Assembly: GCA_905234505.1 (NCBI GenBank) | Contig: CAJOIA010000006.1 | Location: forward strand, 1 to 34,105 | From: an uncultured Selenomonadaceae bacterium | GTDB taxonomy: Bacteria; Bacillota; Negativicutes; Selenomonadales; Selenomonadaceae | DNA length: 34,105 nucleotides | Direction of reading: 5' to 3' | In this document: positions 28,881 through 34,105 of the stretch, piece after piece | How the letters are laid out: each line of letters begins with the position of its first letter | Numbering within the stretch: the stretch's first letter is position 1 | Translations under genes and position numbers: made by a program | Notes under the pieces: generated by a model | Seen by the model: the letters and a program-made list of their open reading frames with translations, nothing else | The model's database searches: none | What the model was told of the DNA's origin: nothing

Positions 28881-30128
28881 TTACAAAAAGAAAGAAATGG
28901 CAATACCGGTTAAGCAGTCGATTGTGGGGACACCTGCTGCATTTTCGTAGCTCAAATCTGAAACTAAAACTTTTCGCACGTAAATTTTATAACCCTCGCT
29001 GAAATAACTACTTGCCGCGTGGATCATAATGGTTTCGCCATTTTCGTCATTACCGAGTTTCATCATAACGTGACCAGGTTTAAAGAACAACGCACCAGTT
29101 GGAGCTCTATTTGCAATGTCAACGCGTTCGTCGTGTGTAACGTTATTAAATACCGCGAAAATCGGCATAGCGCCTTCCTGTTTATCGGCGTCGCGCGGAA
29201 TATTAATGCCCATACTTCGATAAACATCGCCGACAAAAGCCGAGCAGTCAACGCTATTGTCTAAGCCGCCCCAGCCGTACACGTCGCCCAAAAATTTGAA
29301 ACCTTGCCGCACGAAATTATTTTCCGTGCAATCCAGCCAGCCTAAATTTACATTGCCATCATTTGGAATTTTCGCCGTAACTTCGCGCAGTTCGCCATTA
29401 ACGCTAACCGGCAAATATGCAGTCCAAGCATTATCTTTAAAAGTATCGTCAACCAGCGGAATAACCGCGCCCATTTGAAAGCGCACAACTTTTCCAGCTA
29501 TGTTGACGAATTTTTTATTGTTAACGACCACAACAAAATTTTCAGGTTGGACGTATCTAAGCCAAGTGACTTTGTCAGTGAAGGCGAGCTGATTTTTATC
29601 AATCCAGCCAAAATAATTCCGCGACTGCGCGAAAACAAATTTGCCATCCTTGCTCGTCCATAAAACCGCAACGGGTTCAGCCGGATCTAAGGCTGTCCCT
29701 TGCGCGGGGTCGTATCTATCGCCACTGAAAGCTTGCGGCAAAAGTCTAATGTTAACGCGCTCCAATGTCACGGCGTAAAGCACCTTAACATCGGTTAGAG
29801 CATTTAAATTTCGATTTGCCATAACAGCCTCAGTGCCGTTCAATTTTACGTCGTCAGTTAATTTTAAAATTTGCGCCTTTAAATTCTTAGCTTTGATTTT
29901 TTCGGGATAATTCGCCAAATCCGCAGAATATTTATCGCGTTCAAGCATTTGCTCATTAAGCTCGGAAATTTTTTCAGACGTCAAAATAATTTCGTCGCCG
30001 TTCGCGTTTCTGTCAAGCCAATATTCAGGCGTTGAGCGCGCGTCGGTGATTTCAATCTGCGCGAATGCAGTCTTATTGCCAATAAAAAAAAGCACTACCA
30101 AAAGTGCTGTGAATAATATGCTTTTCAA
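28881..30128 (-). CDS. Secreted SH3-like / NlpC-P60 cell-wall peptidase
   Basis: 415 residues. MKSILFTALLVVLFFIGNKTAFA is a signal peptide. Residues about 35-130 are a helical N-terminal region, 130-270 carry SH3b-like units (VNIRLLPQAFSG, FAQSRNYFGWIDKNQLAF), and the NlpC/P60 domain shows FLGDVYGWGGLDNSVDCSAFVGDVYRSMGINIPRDADKQ (catalytic Cys), KPGHVMMKLG (His) and MIHAASSYFSEG (third residue). It should cut gamma-D-Glu-diamino acid links or a related peptidoglycan bond. TTG start behind GGAGGCGAT. The last nine residues (GIAISFFL and stop) are encoded by repeat copy F, so the native C-terminus appears replaced. 19 nt downstream of the Sel1 gene. Confidence 0.9.
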   Translation of the reverse strand: MKSILFTALLVVLFFIGNKTAFAQIEITDARSTPEYWLDRNANGDEIILTSEKISELNEQMLERDKYSADLANYPEKIKAKNLKAQILKLTDDVKLNGTEAVMANRNLNALTDVKVLYAVTLERVNIRLLPQAFSGDRYDPAQGTALDPAEPVAVLWTSKDGKFVFAQSRNYFGWIDKNQLAFTDKVTWLRYVQPENFVVVVNNKKFVNIAGKVVRFQMGAVIPLVDDTFKDNAWTAYLPVSVNGELREVTAKIPNDGNVNLGWLDCTENNFVRQGFKFLGDVYGWGGLDNSVDCSAFVGDVYRSMGINIPRDADKQEGAMPIFAVFNNVTHDERVDIANRAPTGALFFKPGHVMMKLGNDENGETIMIHAASSYFSEGYKIYVRKVLVSDLSYENAAGVPTIDCLTGIAISFFL

Positions 30129-30147
30129 TTTTTAAATCGCCTCCAGT

Positions 30148-30942
30148 TTATATTGAATTCACATAAAGCTTGCAACCAACATTTTCATTTTTTTTAATCA
30201 GGGAATCCACTTCACGAATTTTTTGCTTGGCTTCTGGAATACCAATTGCTTGCGCCCGCTTGTACCAACGAATTGCCTTGCGATACTTCATATTTTCTTC
30301 AAACAAATCACCCATATACATCAGCGCATAATCATAACCTTTGTCTATAGCTTTTTTAAGCCAATGATAAGACTCGGAAATGAAATCATTGCCATAAATC
30401 AACATTCGCCCAAGATTAGCCATAGCCTCAACATGCCCAAGTTTAGCCGCTTGCTTGTAATAATCCTCCGCCTCGATAAAATTCTCATTGTCAAAATACA
30501 AATCACCAAGAGCATTCATTGCCTCAATATCGCCACGTTCAACAGCCTTTTTATAAAATTCAATCGCCTTGTCAACTTCGCCGACTTTAGCATAAGTGAA
30601 AGCAAGATTCCTGAGCGGCAATGTACTATCCTTGTCAATTTCCACAGCTTTGACGTACCATTCAAGTGCAAGTTTATTTTCGTCGCGCTGTTCATAAATG
30701 TAGCCGATATTATTAATTGCGGTAGGATTTCCGAGCGCGGCAGCTTTCTTAAACCAATTCAGCGCCTCGTCCACGTCCCTTGTGACAACTTCGCCTTCAA
30801 GGTAAATATTACCAACAGCTGTCATTGCTTGCGTTAAACCGCCTTCAGCTGCCTTTAGATAATATTCAAGCGCGACAGTTTGATCTGCCGTTAACCTCGC
30901 GAGATTTAAAAAGTATTCCGGTGAATTATTTTGCTGTGACAT
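30148..30942 (-). CDS. Sel1/TPR-repeat protein
   Basis: 264 residues made almost entirely of about six to seven Sel1-like helical repeats of 36 residues or so (for example AVGNIYLEGEVVTRDVDEALNWFKKAAALGNPTAINNIGYIYE and ALGDLYFDNENFIEAEDYYKQAAKLGHVEAMANLGRML). No signal peptide, so cytoplasmic. Such repeats are protein-binding scaffolds; no partner can be read from sequence. ATG start with AAGGAA upstream. It lies between trpD (10 nt upstream) and the NlpC/P60 gene (19 nt downstream), in the same transcription unit. Confidence 0.88.
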   Translation of the reverse strand: MSQQNNSPEYFLNLARLTADQTVALEYYLKAAEGGLTQAMTAVGNIYLEGEVVTRDVDEALNWFKKAAALGNPTAINNIGYIYEQRDENKLALEWYVKAVEIDKDSTLPLRNLAFTYAKVGEVDKAIEFYKKAVERGDIEAMNALGDLYFDNENFIEAEDYYKQAAKLGHVEAMANLGRMLIYGNDFISESYHWLKKAIDKGYDYALMYMGDLFEENMKYRKAIRWYKRAQAIGIPEAKQKIREVDSLIKKNENVGCKLYVNSI

Positions 30943-30952
30943 AATTTTTTCC

Positions 30953-31978
30953 TTAAGAATTACTCAGATTTATAAATTCATGAAGTTTGCTTTCAGCCGC
31001 GCCGCTTGAAATAATTTTGCGTGCAATTTCAAGACCTTCAGCAATAGTTTTAGCCTTTTCGCCAACATAAATAGCCGCCGCCGCATTTAAAAGTACAATG
31101 TCAGTTTTCGGACCTTGCGCGCCGGTTAAAATTTCTTTTGTAACTTTTGCATTAAATTCAGGAGTGCCACCAACAATGTCTTCTTTCTTTGCGCGCGTTA
31201 AACCAAAATCTTCTGGCTCAATGACATAGCGCCGATAACTGCCGTTCTGAAGCTCACAAATGCTTGTCGGAGCGCTTATTGAAATTTCGTCAAGTTTATC
31301 TTGCCCAAAAATAACCAGCCCGCGTCGCACGCCCAAATTGTTCAAAACCTTAGCAAGCGGATCAAGTAAATATTCATCGTAAACACCCAAAATCATTAAT
31401 TGCGGTCGCGCAGGATTCGTCAGCGGTCCAAGAATATTAAAAACTGTGCGAATACCTAATTCTTTGCGAATAGCGCCAACATATTTCATTGACGTGTGGT
31501 ATTTCTGCGCGAAGAAAAAGCAAATACCAATCTCATTGAGCAAATCGACGCACTTTTCCGGCTCAAGATTAATATTGACGCCGAGCGCTTCAAGGCAATC
31601 AGCCGCGCCAGATTTGGAGCTAGCCGCTCTGTTGCCGTGCTTTGCAACTTTAATGCCCGCCGCGCTTATTATAAAAGCCGCAGTGGTTGAAATATTAATT
31701 GAACCAGCATGGTCGCCGCCGGTGCCGACAATTTCAAGAACTTCGCCATCAATTTTGTCAGTGTCAATTTTCAAAGCATGCTCCCGCATAGCAGCCGCCG
31801 AACCGTAAATTTCATCAATTGTTTCGGCCTTAGCACTTTTTGTTGAAAGAGCCGCCAAATACGCTGCATTTTGCACTGCTGATGTCTTGCCGCTCATAAT
31901 TTCGTTCATTACCGTGTAAGCTTCTTTGTAAGTCAAATCGCCCTTGCCGACGATTTTCTTAATGGCTTCTGCTATCAA
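30953..31978 (-). CDS. trpD: Anthranilate phosphoribosyltransferase TrpD
   Basis: Second enzyme of tryptophan biosynthesis, transferring the phosphoribosyl group of PRPP to anthranilate. 341 residues, full length. [20 protein letters not shown] is the PRPP/anthranilate motif, [23 protein letters not shown] follows, then [26 protein letters not shown] and [10 protein letters not shown], the metal-binding Asp-Glu pair. TTG start at 31978 with AGGAGG seven nt upstream. No other tryptophan-pathway gene flanks it: it lies between a DUF262 protein and a Sel1 protein. A paralog or a regulatory use is possible, though the motifs look intact. Confidence 0.94.
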   Translation of the reverse strand: MIAEAIKKIVGKGDLTYKEAYTVMNEIMSGKTSAVQNAAYLAALSTKSAKAETIDEIYGSAAAMREHALKIDTDKIDGEVLEIVGTGGDHAGSINISTTAAFIISAAGIKVAKHGNRAASSKSGAADCLEALGVNINLEPEKCVDLLNEIGICFFFAQKYHTSMKYVGAIRKELGIRTVFNILGPLTNPARPQLMILGVYDEYLLDPLAKVLNNLGVRRGLVIFGQDKLDEISISAPTSICELQNGSYRRYVIEPEDFGLTRAKKEDIVGGTPEFNAKVTKEILTGAQGPKTDIVLLNAAAAIYVGEKAKTIAEGLEIARKIISSGAAESKLHEFINLSNS

Positions 31979-31989
31979 ATTATTTCCTC

Positions 31990-33753
31990 CTAAATTGCGC
32001 GCCCAAAGAAATTTTTAACTTCGTCACTGTCGCGCCCAAGAATTTTTTTGCCGGTAACCTTTTCGACGGCGTCAAGCAATAAACCTGCGCGAGCGGCGAT
32101 AAACTCATTAAATTCTTCCTCGAACAGCAAATCAATGTTGATCCAGTGTGACGCTAAATAACCGCTCAAATTCGGACGACTAACTTGATACTTGTTGATT
32201 ATTTCGGAAAGATAATCTTTCGGCGCCTTGCTGCCAATGATTTTATTTGTTTTTGAAGTTATCGGCGTTTTATTGATTATGCAGTCGAACTTCAACTTTT
32301 TATAAAGCCGTCTCTCGCAATGTTTACGCGGAAAAATATGATGAATATCAAATTCCTCAGATTTGTACAAAGCTAAATCCATTCGCATTCCGCTTATAAA
32401 ATCTCGCGCAGAATTTTTCAGAATCAGCGCCATAAAACCCTTGTAAGCCGCGCTATTCCTTGTTTGCAAATCTTTCAGTCGCATCGGATTAAAACTAAAA
32501 TTCTTAATAGTTTTGGGCGGATCGTCCGGATATTCCATCCAAGTCATAAATTCGGTCACATCGTCAACATAAACACTTTCGCCAGTGCCGCCGTATTTTT
32601 CGCCAAAAACGCCGCACCAATACCATTGACGTAATTTCTCGCGAAAAGCCGAATTATTTTTATCAGCCATCAAAGTTAGCAAAACTGACAAAGGTATCAA
32701 CTGCGCTGAATATGGCAAATTTTTACTTGAAAAGATGCGCTCCGCGTTTAAAAATTTTTCTGCCTCGATAAATCCAGCTGTTAATTCTTCAACACAAGCC
32801 ATGTATTCGGACAAATTTAAATCCAGAACATCTTTTCTTTTGCAACTTACAATTCCACCGCGTTTGTACGAAGCCAGTAATGTACACGCCGTCAAAAAAT
32901 CTGTCGAAGTTAATACATTCAGTATATCGCCCGATAAAAATTTTTCCCGACGCATATTCCAATCTTCGCGCAGGTGAAAATCATTCATTGCAAAAGTCGC
33001 CGTCACCAATTCAAAAACTGTTAACGATACCCCGCCGGTATTCACATTCTCAAAAACTTGGCAAATCGCTTCAATCGGCGTTTCCTTTTCCATTGCTATA
33101 ACCGGAATTTGATATTGCAACAACTTAGCAAGAATTTCTGCACCAAATTTCGTGTAATTGTCCTGCGCGATAGCATCGTTAATGTAAAATCTATCATAGC
33201 CGCGTTGCCATTGCCGAATTTCCGAATTACTAAAAATAATATTGAGCGGAAAAAGTTTCTGCCGATATTCATCCTCTGGCGTCCGCAAATCTAAATCAAC
33301 GCGCCTGCCAAAATTCGACGTAATAATTTTATCTTTAGGCACAGAAATAATCGCGTCAATTCGCTCAAAACTCGGATTCAACGCCTTTTCAATGTCCATA
33401 TAATAGTAGCAGTCTATTTCTTTGCCGCGCTCGTTTTTCGTCTTCACGGAATTTTTACTGTACATCGCCGCGTAAATCGCCGTCAGTCGCTGTTGCCCGT
33501 CCAAAATTAAATCTTCCGGCTCAACTTTCAAATCAGGCGCGCCTTCAATCATTCTGCATTGAAAACGAACTTTAGGATTGCCATAAGACAAAAACATCAC
33601 CGCGCCAATAGGAAACGAACTGGTTATACTCGCAATTAACGCTTTAATCCGGTTATCGTCCCAGACCCAGCCGCGTTGAAAATCCGGCAACTGAATTTTG
33701 CCCGCTTGAATGCCTTCCATCAATTTGATTATGTTAATATCGTTGGTTTTCAA
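31990..33753 (-). CDS. DUF262/DUF1524 protein, GmrSD-type nuclease/NTPase
   Basis: 587 residues. The N-terminal DUF262 domain shows the ParB/Srx-like elements [24 protein letters not shown] and [18 protein letters not shown], then [20 protein letters not shown], typical of the NTP-using half. The C-terminal DUF1524 domain carries the HNH-like motif [15 protein letters not shown]. In GmrSD and SspE the same two domains make NTP-dependent endonucleases that cut modified or phage DNA. Here the protein is single and has no methyltransferase, dnd or ssp gene beside it. TTG start with AAGGTC upstream; the previous gene stops only 3 nt before, and trpD starts 11 nt after its end. Defence function is inferred from the family. 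Confidence 0.88.
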   Translation of the reverse strand: MKTNDINIIKLMEGIQAGKIQLPDFQRGWVWDDNRIKALIASITSSFPIGAVMFLSYGNPKVRFQCRMIEGAPDLKVEPEDLILDGQQRLTAIYAAMYSKNSVKTKNERGKEIDCYYYMDIEKALNPSFERIDAIISVPKDKIITSNFGRRVDLDLRTPEDEYRQKLFPLNIIFSNSEIRQWQRGYDRFYINDAIAQDNYTKFGAEILAKLLQYQIPVIAMEKETPIEAICQVFENVNTGGVSLTVFELVTATFAMNDFHLREDWNMRREKFLSGDILNVLTSTDFLTACTLLASYKRGGIVSCKRKDVLDLNLSEYMACVEELTAGFIEAEKFLNAERIFSSKNLPYSAQLIPLSVLLTLMADKNNSAFREKLRQWYWCGVFGEKYGGTGESVYVDDVTEFMTWMEYPDDPPKTIKNFSFNPMRLKDLQTRNSAAYKGFMALILKNSARDFISGMRMDLALYKSEEFDIHHIFPRKHCERRLYKKLKFDCIINKTPITSKTNKIIGSKAPKDYLSEIINKYQVSRPNLSGYLASHWINIDLLFEEEFNEFIAARAGLLLDAVEKVTGKKILGRDSDEVKNFFGRAI

Positions 33754-33756
33754 ATA

Positions 33757-34105
33757 TCAGACCTTCTCTGTTAAACGCGCACTGAATTTGTCAATCATTT
33801 TCACCGGACGATAAGATTCTTTAGCCTGCCTCAAACCTTCTAAGCCCATATCTTCCTCGCGGTTTATGTAAGTCATTGCCGACCATTCCTGCGTGACGAA
33901 ATCATGATTAATAGCTGCATATGCGCCGCGAATTTCCGGATCTGCCTTTTCAACGTGAATGACTGCCGTATCAGAATTTAACTGCTCGCCGAAAGTAAAC
34001 GCAACAATTTTGCCGCCCAAAAGTATTGAGCCGCCCTTCAATTTAAATTCGCCAAAGTTGTCAAAAATCTCATTAATAGCCGCCTGTTCATAACGCAGAA
34101 AAACA
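33757..34105 (-). CDS. DUF2156-type protein (5' end outside window)
   Basis: Only the C-terminal 115 or so residues are present; the frame is open to the window edge. FLRYEQAAINEIFDNFGEFKLKGGSILLGGKIVAFTFGEQL, VIHVEKADPEIRGAYAAINHDF and INREEDMGLEGLRQAKESYRPVKM match the DUF2156 / phosphatidylglycerol lysyltransferase C-terminal fold (GNAT-like). Many members are uncharacterised; lipid aminoacylation cannot be claimed from this fragment. The TGA lies 3 nt before the DUF262 start, so both are in one operon. Confidence 0.82.
   Translation of the reverse strand, partial: VFLRYEQAAINEIFDNFGEFKLKGGSILLGGKIVAFTFGEQLNSDTAVIHVEKADPEIRGAYAAINHDFVTQEWSAMTYINREEDMGLEGLRQAKESYRPVKMIDKFSARLTEKV

Larger units (their letters stand above)
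28697..28898 (-). repeat. Copy F of the 3'-UTR hairpin repeat family (NlpC/P60 gene 3' end)
   Basis: H3 (28866-28898) is TTTCTTT / AAAGAAA plus TTTTT / AAAAA arms and overlaps the end of the coding region. H2 is CCGCGC (28726-28731), ATTTTC / GAAAAT, GCGCGG (28753-28758). H1 is GAGCGCTC, sense loop ATCCTT, GAGCGCTC (28704-28725), then T7. The linker matches copy C (ATCACTCTCGTC, CGATCCTA). A 31-nt module is inserted next to H3 at 28837-28867. Confidence 0.82.

Noticed and set aside
30223-30837. 204-residue plus-strand reading frame
   Set aside because: Antisense of the Sel1-repeat gene; its apparent pattern reflects the repeats on the other strand.

Overview
The window reads as a chromosomal segment from a moderately AT-rich, motile, Gram-negative-type Firmicute, most likely one of the Negativicutes (Selenomonadales-like). 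This is inferred from the mix of genes and not proven: whiA, a FakA-like DAK2 protein, an oversized FtsA-domain protein, an AMIN-domain cell-wall amidase, a flagellar hook gene, Firmicute-style Shine-Dalgarno sequences and very frequent TTG start codons. Nothing looks like a prophage or plasmid. There are no rRNA genes, no CRISPR array and no transposase.

Layout: 1-5146 (minus strand) is a branched-chain amino-acid (Liv) ABC operon in the order livH, livM, acetyltransferase (frameshifted), livG, bioB, livF, so two unrelated genes sit inside it. 5299-9079 (plus) is a compact run of a polar amino-acid binding lipoprotein, its permease, an AMIN/Amidase_3 amidase and trpS. rpsT (minus) and flgE (plus) follow, then a minus-strand pair (metallophosphatase, HAD phosphatase) preceded by two tRNA-Val genes. 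Next come an HD-GYP protein, a TtcA-like tRNA thiolase, a CorC/HlyC-type CBS protein, a PilM/PilN-like membrane protein, a secreted protein of unknown role and the FtsA-like protein. A degenerate FakA-like protein, purA, an AGCS symporter, a ROK kinase, a half-size ChrA transporter and whiA follow. The right end is a tight minus-strand operon: DUF2156 protein (cut by the window), DUF262/DUF1524 (GmrSD-like) protein, trpD, a Sel1-repeat protein and an SH3/NlpC-P60 protein.

The most unusual feature is a family of at least seven related intergenic elements (about 85-200 bp; 1431, 9098, 12061, 15912, 23130, 26219, 28697). In the sense direction each has up to three parts: a long pyrimidine/purine hairpin (H3) beginning within about 15 nt of a stop codon, a C/GCGCG-clamped hairpin (H2), and a hairpin (H1) with a conserved (A/G)TCC loop that usually ends in a T-run. 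Stems differ between copies but remain paired, while the H1 loop is conserved. This looks like a structured 3'-UTR/terminator RNA family or a small mobile repeat that has settled at gene ends. Two copies also carry the same 31-nt sub-module at different positions.

Other points of interest are a terminator that overlaps both a promoter and a ribosome binding site downstream of the tRNAs, a FakA-like protein that has lost its metal-binding aspartates, a 788-residue FtsA-like protein with a large extra C-terminal half, and a restriction-like DUF262 protein inside an otherwise housekeeping operon.
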